Source: Mycolicibacterium setense
GTDB lineage: Bacteria > Actinomycetota > Actinomycetes > Mycobacteriales > Mycobacteriaceae
Reading direction: 5' to 3'
DNA length: 64,000 bases
NCBI RefSeq assembly: GCF_000805385.1
Contig: NZ_JTJW01000008.1
Coordinates: 310,001 to 374,000 of the forward strand
Position numbers and translations under genes: made by a program. This document shows, in pieces, positions 34,895 through 43,937 of this stretch (position 1 is the first letter of the stretch; every line of letters starts with the position of its first letter). The notes under the pieces are model-generated. The model was not told where the DNA came from and made no database searches. It saw only the letters and a list, made by a program, of their open reading frames with translations.

Positions 34895-35965
34895 TCACAG
34901 GTTCACGGGGTCGGGCTGATGCGGTGTCTTGCTGGTGTCCTTCAGCCCGGCCTTGAATTGCATTGCCCGGTAAGGCCATCCGGTGTCGGTGCGCCATTGC
35001 GAAACCACCAGCCCGACACCGCCGGTGATGCCGAAGCGTGAGCCCGGCAGCAGATAGCCGCCGTACAGCTGGGCGACCTTGCTGCCGTCGTGATCCTCGG
35101 CCTGCCACGACGATCCGAGGATCGGTGTCTGGACCGGCGTGGTGTACATGTTGGCAACCGGGGAGGCCACGACCCGGTAGCCCAACGCGTATGACGATGC
35201 CAGGAATCCGCCGAGGACCCACCTGCCGGGGCCGGTGCGGCGGAAGGTCAGCTCACCCCAATGCTCGTCCGGCGGGGTGATCGGCGTGGCCCGCCGCCCC
35301 CACTGCCAGCGCCCGCTGGTGAACCCCCAGCTCGAGTACTGCGACCGTCGGCCGATCTGATCGGGTCGCACCCGCATCAGGATGATGCCCTTGTCGCGCT
35401 GAAATCCCGTGGCCACCACGTACACCCAGCCGTCGTGGGGATCGAAGTCCCATGACCAGCATTGCGCGTGACCGTCGTGCAGGTCGGCCGGGAACTTGGC
35501 CTCCTCACCCAGATGGGTCCAGGACACCCCGCTGTCGTCGGAGCGCCAGATCTCGGTCCAGATGACCGTGCCGAAGCCGTGATTGACGATCGCGTGCAGG
35601 TACAGCGAGTCACCGACCCGCAGCAGATCCGACGGGATCACGGTGCTGATACCGCCGCGCCGCCACCCGGATGCCTCGTCGTCGTGGATGTAGTGCCACA
35701 GTTGCCGCGCATAGTCGGGGTCGGCTCCCCCTGCGGATTCGTAGACGATCTCGTGGTTGGCGTCGCCGGTGCCGATCAGCACCACGGGTGAGCGCCAGTC
35801 GCCCTGCCCGACCCGGCTCCCCGAGAAGGTGTCACCGAAGACCGACACCAGCTTGCCGTTGGGCGCGATGATCGACGCGCCGAGATCGGTGGCGGTGACC
35901 CCGAACCGGTCGGTGCGGCCCGGTCCGGTGATGTCGACGACCTTGCCGTCGATCAGCGGTAGCAC
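34895..35965 (-). CDS. DUF4185 protein without signal peptide
   Basis: A 356-residue DUF4185 domain protein (FGDTFSG, WRSDDSGVSWTHLG and WGFTSGRWQWG motifs), a sialidase-like propeller. It is the second of this family here, but unlike the one at 14.8 kb it has no signal peptide and no linker. The GTG at 35965 lies eight bases after GGAG and avoids overlap with the upstream gene; the longer frame to 36007 is possible. The secreted-protein gene just upstream may form an operon with it. Confidence 0.8.
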   Translation of the reverse strand: MLPLIDGKVVDITGPGRTDRFGVTATDLGASIIAPNGKLVSVFGDTFSGSRVGQGDWRSPVVLIGTGDANHEIVYESAGGADPDYARQLWHYIHDDEASGWRRGGISTVIPSDLLRVGDSLYLHAIVNHGFGTVIWTEIWRSDDSGVSWTHLGEEAKFPADLHDGHAQCWSWDFDPHDGWVYVVATGFQRDKGIILMRVRPDQIGRRSQYSSWGFTSGRWQWGRRATPITPPDEHWGELTFRRTGPGRWVLGGFLASSYALGYRVVASPVANMYTTPVQTPILGSSWQAEDHDGSKVAQLYGGYLLPGSRFGITGGVGLVVSQWRTDTGWPYRAMQFKAGLKDTSKTPHQPDPVNL

Positions 35966-35984
35966 TGCGCCTACTCCGTCGGGC

Positions 35985-36524
35985 CTAGGTGCACCACCGC
36001 AGACCACCGGGCTCGCAATCCAGCGGATAGGGCTCGACGTGCGTCTTCAGCGGCTCCCTGTAGGCCAGCGTGAACGGGAAGGTGTGGATCGCGGGAGCCA
36101 GTGTGCCGCCGCACGCCTCGTTGTTGGCCACGTTGCGCGTACCTCTCAGCGCGATGTCATCGAACTTGTAGGTCTCGGTGATCGGCGCCCAACTGCCGTC
36201 GGCGCACTCGATCCCCTCCTTGATCGACGTCGAATACGTCCACTGCCCGCCGACCAGCCTGGCGTCACCACCCACGCTGACGCGTTGGGTCTCCACATGC
36301 AGCCGGCAGGCCACCGCCAGCTCCAGCGGCTCACGCAGATCGCCGACGGTCGGCACACACGACGGCCAGACACTCCAGGTGTCGGTCTTGCCGCCCTCCT
36401 GGGAATAGGTGTAGACGCCGAGCATGAGGGGCTCGGCCTGAGCGGGGGCGGCAACCCCCAGGCTGAGTCCGATTCCGACCGACGAGAACAGGGCGGCTGC
36501 AGTGGCCGTGCGCTTGAACGTCAC
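35985..36524 (-). CDS. Secreted mycobacterial protein of unknown function
   Basis: A 179-residue exported protein with a clean signal peptide (ATAAALFSSVGIGLSLGVAA, cleavage at AQA-E) and a mature region containing about five cysteines, including the ending CEPGGLRWCT. It resembles other small secreted mycobacterial proteins but I do not recognise the family. It lies 19 bases before the DUF4185 gene on the same strand. Confidence 0.78.
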   Translation of the reverse strand: MTFKRTATAAALFSSVGIGLSLGVAAPAQAEPLMLGVYTYSQEGGKTDTWSVWPSCVPTVGDLREPLELAVACRLHVETQRVSVGGDARLVGGQWTYSTSIKEGIECADGSWAPITETYKFDDIALRGTRNVANNEACGGTLAPAIHTFPFTLAYREPLKTHVEPYPLDCEPGGLRWCT

Positions 36525-36653
36525 AATGGGTGAGTATCGCAGTCTTCATCAGCGTCGTCACCGGTATGGGTCGGGTATACCTCTGACCGGCTCCCGTGAC
36601 GGCCCCAGCGGGTGAGCGTACGGCGGATCGCCCGCGGTGATCCTGGAGTAATC

Positions 36654-38195
36654 GTGACCACACGACCGGCGATGAAAGCGTTGGCGGCAGTCCTGGTATT
36701 CGTGCTGGCTGCCTGTTCGGCGGCTTGTTCGACGGGCAGCCGGGTAGACCTCGGCGACGAAGCGGCGGGCAATCTCATCGCAGCAATCGCGGGGGAACCC
36801 GATCAACTCGATCCGCACCGGACGAGTGCCTACTTCTCGTTCGAGGTGTTGGAGAACGTGTTCGACACCCTGGTCGAGCCCGACGAGAACCTGCAGATGC
36901 GCCCCGCGCTGGCGCGGTCCTGGGAGGTCAGCGACGACCAACTCACCTGGACGTTTCACCTGCGCGACGGCGTGCGCTGGCATGACGGCAGCCCGCTGAC
37001 CGCCGATGACGTGGTCTATTCGTACCGGCGCATCATCGACGAGCAGCTGACCAACGTCGACAAGTTCAGTGCCGTCAGCAGCGTCACCGCACCGAATCCG
37101 GCGACGGTGCGGATCACGGTCCGCCAACCCACGCCGAACCTGCTGACCAACCTCGGCGGGTTCAAGGGCATGGCGATCGTGCAGCGCGCCAACGTCGAGA
37201 GCGGGCAGATCGCCACCCATCCGATCGGCACCGGCCCGTTCTCGTTCGCCGGACGCCGCAGCGGCGACTCGATCACCCTCAAGGCCAACACCCGGTATTG
37301 GGGCGGCGCTCCCCCCATTTCCGGGGTGACGTTCCGATTCATCTCGGAGCCCTCGACGGCGTTGTCGGCACTGCAGGCCGGCGAGATCGACTGGACGGAT
37401 TCGGTGCCGCCGCAGCGGGTGGCCCAGTTGCGCGACGACGACTCGCTGACGCTGGCGCTCATCCCCGGCAACGATTACTGGTATCTCGCGCTCAACGAGG
37501 CCCGGCCGCCGTGGAACGACCCACGGGTGCGGGAGGCCATTGCCTATGGGATCGACCGTGATGCGATCGCGGCGGCCACCAGTTATCGCACCGCGCAGGT
37601 CAATCAGCTGGCGATCCCACGCGGCAGCCCGTGGTTCACCGATTACCAGCGCTACCACTACTCGGTGGACACAGCGCGAGGCCTCCTCCAGGAGGCAGCC
37701 GCGGCACCACGCGATCTCGACATGCTGGTCACCAGCGAGTACCCCGAGACGGTGACGGCAGCCCAGATCATCGCCGACAACCTTGCGCCACTTGGCATCA
37801 CGGTGAACATCCGCACCGTGGACTTCGCCACCTGGCTCGACGAACAGAACAACGGCCACTTCGACATGCTGATGATGGGCTGGCTGGGCAACATCGACCC
37901 GGACGACTTCTACTACGCCCAGCACCACACGAACGGCACGAGCAACGCGCAGAAGTTCTCCGACCCCGAGGTCGACCGGCTGCTGGACGCCGGCCGTACC
38001 GAAACCGATGTGGATAAGCGAAAAGACATCTATGCCAAGGCCGCAACGCGCATCGCGGATCAGGCCAGCTATATCTACCTGTACAACCCGTCGGTGATCC
38101 AGGCCTGGACCAACACCCTGTCGGGCTATCAGGTGCGCCGCGACGGTGCTGTCCGGTTCCGCACCGCCGACCTTGACGGAGGTGAAACCCCTTGA
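36654..38195 (+). CDS. Dipeptide/oligopeptide ABC transporter substrate-binding lipoprotein
   Basis: A 513-residue SBP_bac_5 family lipoprotein. The lipobox LAAC puts the modified Cys at residue 21. DppA/OppA signatures are visible (NLIAAIAGEPDQLDPHRTS, then LARSWEVSDDQLTWTFHLRD). It would capture peptides, or haem or metal complexes, outside the membrane for the permeases encoded next. The GTG at 36654 follows GGAG by five bases and is preferred to the upstream frame start at 36612. It overlaps the permease gene (TTGA). Order A-B-C-D matches M. tuberculosis dppABCD (Rv3666c-Rv3663c). Confidence 0.9.
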   Translation: MTTRPAMKALAAVLVFVLAACSAACSTGSRVDLGDEAAGNLIAAIAGEPDQLDPHRTSAYFSFEVLENVFDTLVEPDENLQMRPALARSWEVSDDQLTWTFHLRDGVRWHDGSPLTADDVVYSYRRIIDEQLTNVDKFSAVSSVTAPNPATVRITVRQPTPNLLTNLGGFKGMAIVQRANVESGQIATHPIGTGPFSFAGRRSGDSITLKANTRYWGGAPPISGVTFRFISEPSTALSALQAGEIDWTDSVPPQRVAQLRDDDSLTLALIPGNDYWYLALNEARPPWNDPRVREAIAYGIDRDAIAAATSYRTAQVNQLAIPRGSPWFTDYQRYHYSVDTARGLLQEAAAAPRDLDMLVTSEYPETVTAAQIIADNLAPLGITVNIRTVDFATWLDEQNNGHFDMLMMGWLGNIDPDDFYYAQHHTNGTSNAQKFSDPEVDRLLDAGRTETDVDKRKDIYAKAATRIADQASYIYLYNPSVIQAWTNTLSGYQVRRDGAVRFRTADLDGGETP

Positions 38196-39178
38196 CCCAA
38201 AACGCTTTGCGCGCGATGCGAGTGAATCATCCCGTCGTGGAGTTCCTGGCCCGACGCCTGCTGTATTCAGCCGTGGTGCTCATCGGGGTCCTGATCGTGG
38301 TGTTCGCCCTGGTGCACCTGGTGCCCGGCGATCCGGTTCGCATCGCACTCGGCACGCGCTACACCCCGCAGGCCTACGACGCGCTGCGGGCAGCCAGTGG
38401 CATGGACCGGCCCATCGTCGAGCAGTTCTTCTCCTATCTGGGTTCGGCATTGACCGGCGATCTCGGCGTCAGCTTCCGCAACGGCGACCCGGTCACGGTG
38501 ACGTTGCTCGACAGATTGCCTGCCACCTTGTCCCTCGGGGTGGTCGGCATCCTCATCGCGCTGGCGATTGCGCTGCCCGCCGGGATCTTCGCCGCACTGC
38601 GGGAGGGCCGGGCCGCCGACGCGGTCGTGCGCGTCGCCAGTCAGTTCGGGGTGTCGGTACCGGATTTCTGGTTGGGCATCCTGCTGATCGGCGTGTTCGC
38701 CTCGACGCTGGGCTGGCTGCCCACGTCCGGATACCGCCCGCTGCTGAGCGATCCGGGCGGCTGGCTGCGCCACATCATCCTTCCCGGGCTCACCGTCGGC
38801 CTGGTGGCCGGCGCCATCATGACGCGCTATGTGCGCTCGGCGGTGCTGGAGGTCGCCGCCATGGGTTACGTCCGCACCGCGCGGTCGAAGGGTTTGGCAC
38901 CGCCGGTGGTGACCTTCCGCCACATCGTGCGTAACGCGCTGCTGCCGGTGTTGACCATCACCGGGATCCAGCTGGCCACGATCCTGGGCGGGGTCATCGT
39001 GGTGGAGGTCGTGTTCGCCTGGCCGGGGTTGGGCCGGCTGGTGTTCAATTCCGTTGCCGCCCGCGACTATCCGGTGATCCAGGGCGCGGTGTTGTTGATC
39101 GCGGTGCTGTTCCTGCTGATCAACCTGCTGGTGGATGTCCTGTATGCGGTCGTCGACCCGAGGATCCGGCTGTCATGA
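38192..39178 (+). CDS. Peptide ABC transporter permease (DppB type)
   Basis: A 328-residue inner-membrane permease with about six helices, the N-terminal TM region typical of DppB/OppB and the EAA-type loop YVRTARSKGLAPPVV that docks the ATPase. The start is TTG at 38192, supported by a strong GGAGGTG seven bases upstream and by the 4-base overlap with the preceding stop; an ATG eight codons later lacks a ribosome site. Confidence 0.9.
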   Translation: MTQNALRAMRVNHPVVEFLARRLLYSAVVLIGVLIVVFALVHLVPGDPVRIALGTRYTPQAYDALRAASGMDRPIVEQFFSYLGSALTGDLGVSFRNGDPVTVTLLDRLPATLSLGVVGILIALAIALPAGIFAALREGRAADAVVRVASQFGVSVPDFWLGILLIGVFASTLGWLPTSGYRPLLSDPGGWLRHIILPGLTVGLVAGAIMTRYVRSAVLEVAAMGYVRTARSKGLAPPVVTFRHIVRNALLPVLTITGIQLATILGGVIVVEVVFAWPGLGRLVFNSVAARDYPVIQGAVLLIAVLFLLINLLVDVLYAVVDPRIRLS

Positions 39179-40056
39179 CCACCACGCCAGATACCCGCGT
39201 CGCATCGTGGCGGCTGCTGATGTCGAATCCTGTCACCGCGATCAGCGCGGCCGTGCTGATCGCGGTGCTCGTCGTCGCGCTGGCCGCATCCTGGATCGCC
39301 CCGTACGGGATCAACGACATCGATGTGCCCAGCGCCCTGCAGGGCCCGGGAACCGCGCACTGGTTCGGCACCGATGAGCTTGGCCGCGACGTGTTCTCAC
39401 GCGTGCTGGTGGCGATCGCGGCCTCGCTGCGCGTCGCGCTGATCTCCGTCGCGCTGGCCGCCGGAATCGGCGTGCTGGTGGGGGTGCTCGCCGGTTACCG
39501 GGGCGGCTGGGTCGACACCGTGGTGATGCGCGTCGTCGATGTCATGTTCGCCTTCCCGGTACTGCTGCTCGCGCTGGCGATCGTGGCGGTCCTCGGCCCG
39601 GGTATCACCACCACCATGCTGGCGATCGGGATCGTCTACATCCCGATCTTCGCGCGGGTCGCCCGGGCGTCCGCGTTGGGCGTGCGGGTGGAACCGTTCG
39701 TCGCGGTGTCCCGCAGTATGGGCACCGGAGACGGCTACATCCTGGTCCGGCACATCCTGCCGAATATCGCCGGGCCGTTGATCGTTCAGCTGTCGGTGTC
39801 GTTGGCCTTCGCGATCCTGGCCGAAGCGGCGCTGTCATTTCTGGGGCTGGGTATCCAACCCCCGCAGCCGTCGCTGGGCCGGATGATCTTCGACGCGCAG
39901 GGCTTCGTCACGCTGGCCTGGTGGATGGCGGTGTTCCCGGGAGCGGCGATCTTCGTGATGGTGTTGGCGTTCAACCTGTTCGGCGACGGGCTGCGCGATG
40001 TGCTCGATCCGAAACAACGCACGTCGATCGAGGCGAGAAGGGCGGGACGCGAATGA
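39175..40056 (+). CDS. Peptide ABC transporter permease (DppC type)
   Basis: A 293-residue permease, partner of DppB. The family opening LAASWIAPYGINDIDV and GTDELGRDVFSR are characteristic of the DppC/OppC N-terminus, and the ATPase-coupling loop VAVSRSMGTGDGYILVRHI follows. Start ATG overlaps the stop of dppB (ATGA) and its own stop overlaps the ATPase start (ATGA), so the operon is translated as a coupled unit. Confidence 0.92.
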   Translation: MTTTPDTRVASWRLLMSNPVTAISAAVLIAVLVVALAASWIAPYGINDIDVPSALQGPGTAHWFGTDELGRDVFSRVLVAIAASLRVALISVALAAGIGVLVGVLAGYRGGWVDTVVMRVVDVMFAFPVLLLALAIVAVLGPGITTTMLAIGIVYIPIFARVARASALGVRVEPFVAVSRSMGTGDGYILVRHILPNIAGPLIVQLSVSLAFAILAEAALSFLGLGIQPPQPSLGRMIFDAQGFVTLAWWMAVFPGAAIFVMVLAFNLFGDGLRDVLDPKQRTSIEARRAGRE

Positions 40057-41618
40057 GCCATCCGGTACTCAGTGTCAGCGATCTACGGGTGGCGATCGGT
40101 CGCCGCGAGATCGTGCGCGGTGTGTCGTTCGACGTGGCCCGGGAGCAGACTGTCGGCATCGTCGGTGAATCCGGGTCGGGCAAGTCGATGACGGTGCTGG
40201 CCGCCACCGGCCTGTTGGACGCACCGGGGGCGGTGGTCACCGGCACCAGCACCTTGGCCGGCAGCGCCCAGTTGATCGGCGCGTCGGCGCGCGCGCTGCG
40301 GGCGGTGCACGGCAGCCGGATCGGTTTCGTCTTCCAGGATCCCGGGACGTCGCTCAACCCGCTGCTGACCCTGGCCCGCCAGATCACGGAAACCCTTGAG
40401 ACACATCGCAACATGACCCGCCGACAGGCGCGCGTCCGGGCCGGCGAGCTACTGGATGCGGTGGGACTGTCCCCTGATCGGCTCGACTCGTACCCGCATC
40501 AACTGTCCGGCGGGCAGCGCCAGCGCGTGATGATCGCCATCGCTCTGGCCTGCGATCCGGAACTGCTCATCGCCGATGAGCCGACGACCGCACTCGATGT
40601 CACCACGCAGGCCCAGATCATCGAGTTGGTGGCCGACCTGCAACGGGATTTCGGCACCGCGGTGGTGTGGATCAGCCACGACCTCGGGGTGATCGGCCAG
40701 GTGGCCGATGAGGTGACCGTGCTGCGCGGCGGCGAGGCGGTCGAACAGGCGCCGATCCTTGAGGTGTTCGACCACCCGCAGCACGCCTATACCCGCGAGT
40801 TGCTGGCAGCACGCCCGCTGCTCGACGGGGCCGGACCCGCCCCGGCCGCAGCTGACGCACCGGTCTTGTTGCAGGCCAACGGGCTTGATGTGCGGTACGG
40901 CTCGGTGCACGCCGTCAAGGACGTCTCCTTCGAGCTACGACGCGGGACAACACTGGGGATCGTCGGCGAATCGGGCTCGGGCAAGTCGACGGTGGCCGCA
41001 GCGCTGACGGGGCTCGCCGAACCGTCTGCGGGGACCGCCACTTTGGATGGCGCAGACGTCTATTCCGGCGGGCGGGCGCTGCGCCGGCGGATCAGCCTGG
41101 TGTTCCAGGATCCGTTCGCCTCACTCGACCCGAGAGCCCGCGTCGGCGCCGCGATCGGGGAGCCGCTTCGGGTGCACCGCTTGACCTCGGGACGCCGCGC
41201 CCGTGTTGCGCGAGTTGCTCAGCTGCTCGAACTCGTCGGTCTGCCAACAGACTTCGCGTCGCGCTATCCGCACGAGCTGTCCGGTGGTCAGCGACAGCGG
41301 GTGAGCATCGCCCGCGCACTGGCCACCGAACCCGATGTGCTCATTCTCGATGAGTCGACGGCGTCCCTGGACGTGTCGGTGCAGTCGAGGGTGCTGGACC
41401 TACTGTCCGAGTTGCAACGCGAGCTGGGGTTGACCTATCTGTTCATCGCCCACGACCTGGCGGTGGTGCACCGGATGTGTCACGACGTGTTGGTGATGCG
41501 GGCCGGAGAGGTGGTCGAGTACGGCCCCGCCAGAGAGTTGTTCGACTCTCCGCAGCACTCCTACACCCGCACACTGCTGGCCGCGGTTCCACCGGCCAGG
41601 CCGCGTGAGAAGGTGTGA
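40053..41618 (+). CDS. Fused dual-ATPase of a peptide ABC transporter (DppD+DppF type)
   Basis: A 521-residue protein with two complete ABC domains fused head to tail. Walker A GESGSGKS appears twice (near residues 36 and 311), each followed by LSGGQRQRV and a Walker B (LLIADEPTTALD; VLILDESTASLD). The fusion supplies both nucleotide sites, as in mycobacterial DppD. The ATG at 40053 overlaps the permease stop; the longer frame is rejected. The next gene starts three bases after its stop. Confidence 0.92.
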   Translation: MSHPVLSVSDLRVAIGRREIVRGVSFDVAREQTVGIVGESGSGKSMTVLAATGLLDAPGAVVTGTSTLAGSAQLIGASARALRAVHGSRIGFVFQDPGTSLNPLLTLARQITETLETHRNMTRRQARVRAGELLDAVGLSPDRLDSYPHQLSGGQRQRVMIAIALACDPELLIADEPTTALDVTTQAQIIELVADLQRDFGTAVVWISHDLGVIGQVADEVTVLRGGEAVEQAPILEVFDHPQHAYTRELLAARPLLDGAGPAPAAADAPVLLQANGLDVRYGSVHAVKDVSFELRRGTTLGIVGESGSGKSTVAAALTGLAEPSAGTATLDGADVYSGGRALRRRISLVFQDPFASLDPRARVGAAIGEPLRVHRLTSGRRARVARVAQLLELVGLPTDFASRYPHELSGGQRQRVSIARALATEPDVLILDESTASLDVSVQSRVLDLLSELQRELGLTYLFIAHDLAVVHRMCHDVLVMRAGEVVEYGPARELFDSPQHSYTRTLLAAVPPARPREKV

Positions 41619-41621
41619 GCC

Positions 41622-42362
41622 ATGACTGCTCTGGACGGAAAGGTCGCGTTGGTCACCGGTGCCTCATCGGGTCTCGGCGCGGCGGTTGCCCAATTGTTCG
41701 CCGCGCGCGGCGCGTCGGTGTTCGGCGTCGCCCGCGACACCGAACGCATGGCGACGGTGTTCGAGGATGTCCCGGGCGGTGCCTACGCCTCGGTGGACAT
41801 CTCCTCCTCGCAAGCCTGCCGGGATGCGGTGACGCAGTGCGTCGAGAAGTTCGGCCGTCTCGACGCACTGATCAACGTCGCGGGATTTCACCAGATGCGC
41901 CACACCGTGTCGGTGACCGACGAGGACTGGGACAAGGATCTCGCGGTCAACCTCAACGGTCCGTTCTTCCTGTGCCGGGCCGCGCTGCCCCACCTGCTTG
42001 AGGCCGGCGGGAACATCGTCAACGTCGCCTCCATCGCAGGCATCGAGGGTGAGGTCTATTCGGCGGGATACTGTGCGGCCAAGCACGGCCTCGTCGGGCT
42101 CACCCGCGCCCTGGCCATCGAGTTCACCTCGGAGCGCCTGCGCGTCAACGCGGTGTGCCCGGGCGGCATGCTCACCCCGCAGACCACCGAGTTCGCCGCA
42201 CCGGAGAACGCCGACTGGAATCTGATCATGAGGATCGCCGCGCCCCGCGGAATGATGGACGTGGCCGATGTCGCCAAGACCATCGCATTTCTGGCCAGTG
42301 ACGACGCGGCAGCCGTGCACGGCGCGGTCTACACGGTCGACGTGGGAAAGACGGCGGGATGA
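41622..42362 (+). CDS. Short-chain dehydrogenase/reductase in the transporter operon
   Basis: A 246-residue SDR with TGASSGLG near residue 13, the catalytic YCAAK near 150 and the PGG segment typical of the family. It begins three bases after the ABC ATPase and its stop overlaps the following cysteine-repeat gene (ATGA). An oxidoreductase inside a peptide-transport operon suggests that the imported compound, or the neighbouring small protein, is modified; this is inference. Confidence 0.88.
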   Translation: MTALDGKVALVTGASSGLGAAVAQLFAARGASVFGVARDTERMATVFEDVPGGAYASVDISSSQACRDAVTQCVEKFGRLDALINVAGFHQMRHTVSVTDEDWDKDLAVNLNGPFFLCRAALPHLLEAGGNIVNVASIAGIEGEVYSAGYCAAKHGLVGLTRALAIEFTSERLRVNAVCPGGMLTPQTTEFAAPENADWNLIMRIAAPRGMMDVADVAKTIAFLASDDAAAVHGAVYTVDVGKTAG

Positions 42363-42739
42363 GCGCCACAACGCTGTCCCGCGCGACGCACCGCAGCGCG
42401 GCGGTCGCCGGGTCGGCCGCCACTGCGGTCAGCGCCGCGGTGGCGGGATCGGCCGCGACGGTCACCAGCGCCGGTGTGGCGGGCTCCGCTGCCACCGCCT
42501 CCAGTGCCGGCATCGCCGGGTCGGCGGCCACGGCGGGCAGCGCGGCGGTGGCCGGAAGTGCGCTCACCGTACTGTCTTTCGCGATGTTGGGCTGCCTGGC
42601 CTGCATCGGATGCTTCGCGTGTCTGCGGTGCGTGGGGTGCGTCGGTTGCGCCCAGTGCCGAGACTGCGTCGGCTGCGTTGGCTGTTACAACTGCTCGGGC
42701 CTGCGCAACGCGCGCGGGCTGCGCAATGTTCACGTGTGA
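42359..42739 (+). CDS. Cysteine-every-third-residue hexapeptide-repeat protein (novel)
   Basis: A 126-residue protein I do not recognise. From residue 13 it is one continuous six-residue repeat. Positions 13, 19, 25 ... 73 are all Ser, in units alternating SAAVAG and SAATAx. From 79 the same register becomes Cys, and Cys also takes the fourth place, giving 12 cysteines at residues 79, 82 ... 112, exactly every third. It ends with two Leu-Arg-Asn units. Synonymous codons vary between repeats and third-base GC is high, so protein sequence seems conserved. Its ATG overlaps the SDR stop. A periodic solenoid, metal-binding protein or modified peptide precursor are possible; no signal peptide is clear. 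Confidence 0.75.
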   Translation: MSATTLSRATHRSAAVAGSAATAVSAAVAGSAATVTSAGVAGSAATASSAGIAGSAATAGSAAVAGSALTVLSFAMLGCLACIGCFACLRCVGCVGCAQCRDCVGCVGCYNCSGLRNARGLRNVHV

Positions 42740-42822
42740 ATCTTTCTCCTCACCCGGTTCCTTCCACGGCCCGACGCGCGCACCATAGAGGTGTCCGACG
42801 GGTACGTCGAAGGGAGCGGACG

Positions 42823-43062
42823 ATGAAAGCCCACGTCGGCGATTTCCTGGTCGTCAAAGGCGCCACCACCGACCAGCACGAGCAGCACGCCGAGATCCTC
42901 GAGGTGCGCACCGAGGACGGATCGCCACCGTTTGTGGTGCGGTGGCTGGTCACCGGCCACGAGGCGACGGTCTATCCCGGCCCCGACGCGGTCGTGGTCA
43001 CGGCCGCCGAGCACTCTCGTGCGGCCGAACGCGCCGCAGAACGTCAGGGCCGCCGCGGCTAA
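42823..43062 (+). CDS. DUF1918 protein
   Basis: A 79-residue protein starting MKAHVGDFLVVKG with VRTEDGSPPFVVRWL and GHEATVYPGPDAVV, the compact SH3-like fold of DUF1918, a family restricted to actinobacteria. The ATG follows GGGAGCGG; the longer upstream frame belongs to other genes. It lies 83 bases after the cysteine-repeat gene and ends with a 4-base convergent overlap with the universal stress protein. Function is unknown. Confidence 0.88.
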   Translation: MKAHVGDFLVVKGATTDQHEQHAEILEVRTEDGSPPFVVRWLVTGHEATVYPGPDAVVVTAAEHSRAAERAAERQGRRG

Positions 43063-43886
43063 CCGCCCGGAACCACCAGGACCGGCCGGTAGGTGCGCTG
43101 CAGCGTCGCGGAAGCCACGCTGCCCAGCAGCACCTTCTTGAGCGCCGAGCGCCCGCGTGAGCCCACCACGACTACCCCGGCCCGCCGTTCCTCGGCGAAA
43201 GCCACCAGCGCGTCGGCAGTGGCGCCGGCACCGGAGCCACGGAAGCGGGGCACGCGCTGGGCCGCCTCCACCTCGCCGTCCTCGACCGCGTTTCCGTCCT
43301 CGACAGCGACCGAGACCACCTCGCGCGTCGGGAACAGTGCGCGGGCCGCGGCCGACGCCCGCTGCGAACCGGCGGAGCCGTCGACACCGACCACGACGGG
43401 ACCATCGGCCACGGCGTCGTATTCGGCCGAGATCATGTTCTGGGACACCACGAGCACCGGACGGGGTGCGTGATGCACCACGAGATCCGACACACTGCCC
43501 AGTTTCGAGTCGCTCGCGCCGATGCCGCGGGCGCCGACGATCAACACGTCGGGTTCGAGCTGTTCGGCCACCTGCGCCACCCCCAGGCCCTCACCCGCCC
43601 AGGTGCGCTTGACCAACGGCTCGGCATTCCAACCGGCCGCCCGCGCCAGGGTGACCCCGGTGTCGACCAACCGGGCGGCCTCACCGTCGCTTTCGCGGTC
43701 GACGAGATCGATCAGCTCGTCGACGTTTCGCGCCGAGTGGCGCAACCGGGCACGCAACCCCTTGCTGCCGAACGGCGGTGTGCACAAATAGACGACCACG
43801 GCGTCGGCGGCCGGGAACAGTGCGGCGCCACTCCTGATCGCCGCATTGGCCGCGAGCGACCCGTCATAACCGAGCACTACCCTCAT
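43059..43886 (-). CDS. Universal stress protein, two tandem UspA domains
   Basis: A 275-residue protein with two Usp domains. Each begins with a beta strand and Asp (VVLGYDGS; VVVGVDGSAGS). The second carries a good ATP-binding pattern, GSRGRSALKKVLLGSVAS (G-2x-G-9x-G-S); the first is degenerate. Tandem USPs are abundant in mycobacteria and many are induced by hypoxia through DosR. The ATG at 43886 has an AAGGGGA site. A DosR-like box lies about 31-50 bases upstream. A perfect 8-base hairpin (43950-43970) lies further up. Confidence 0.9.
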   Translation of the reverse strand: MRVVLGYDGSLAANAAIRSGAALFPAADAVVVYLCTPPFGSKGLRARLRHSARNVDELIDLVDRESDGEAARLVDTGVTLARAAGWNAEPLVKRTWAGEGLGVAQVAEQLEPDVLIVGARGIGASDSKLGSVSDLVVHHAPRPVLVVSQNMISAEYDAVADGPVVVGVDGSAGSQRASAAARALFPTREVVSVAVEDGNAVEDGEVEAAQRVPRFRGSGAGATADALVAFAEERRAGVVVVGSRGRSALKKVLLGSVASATLQRTYRPVLVVPGG

Positions 43887-43917
43887 GTGCGTCCCCTTAT
43901 TCCGTTCGTGCATCCGA

Positions 43918-43937
43918 TTCCAGACTAAAGGGCCGCC
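43918..43937. promoter_or_regulatory. DosR-like box upstream of the universal stress protein
   Basis: The 20 bases match the dormancy-box consensus TTSGGGACTWWAGTCCCSAA at 14 positions, with the core GACTAAAG intact and the right half-site poor. It lies 31-50 bases upstream of the USP start on the minus strand. USP genes are typical DosR targets, which raises the prior. It is a candidate only. Confidence 0.35.

Noticed and set aside
42395..42694. The Ala/Gly/Ser and Cys repeat as a CRISPR or simple DNA repeat
   Set aside because: The period is in the protein, not the DNA: codons vary from unit to unit and there are no conserved DNA repeats with spacers.
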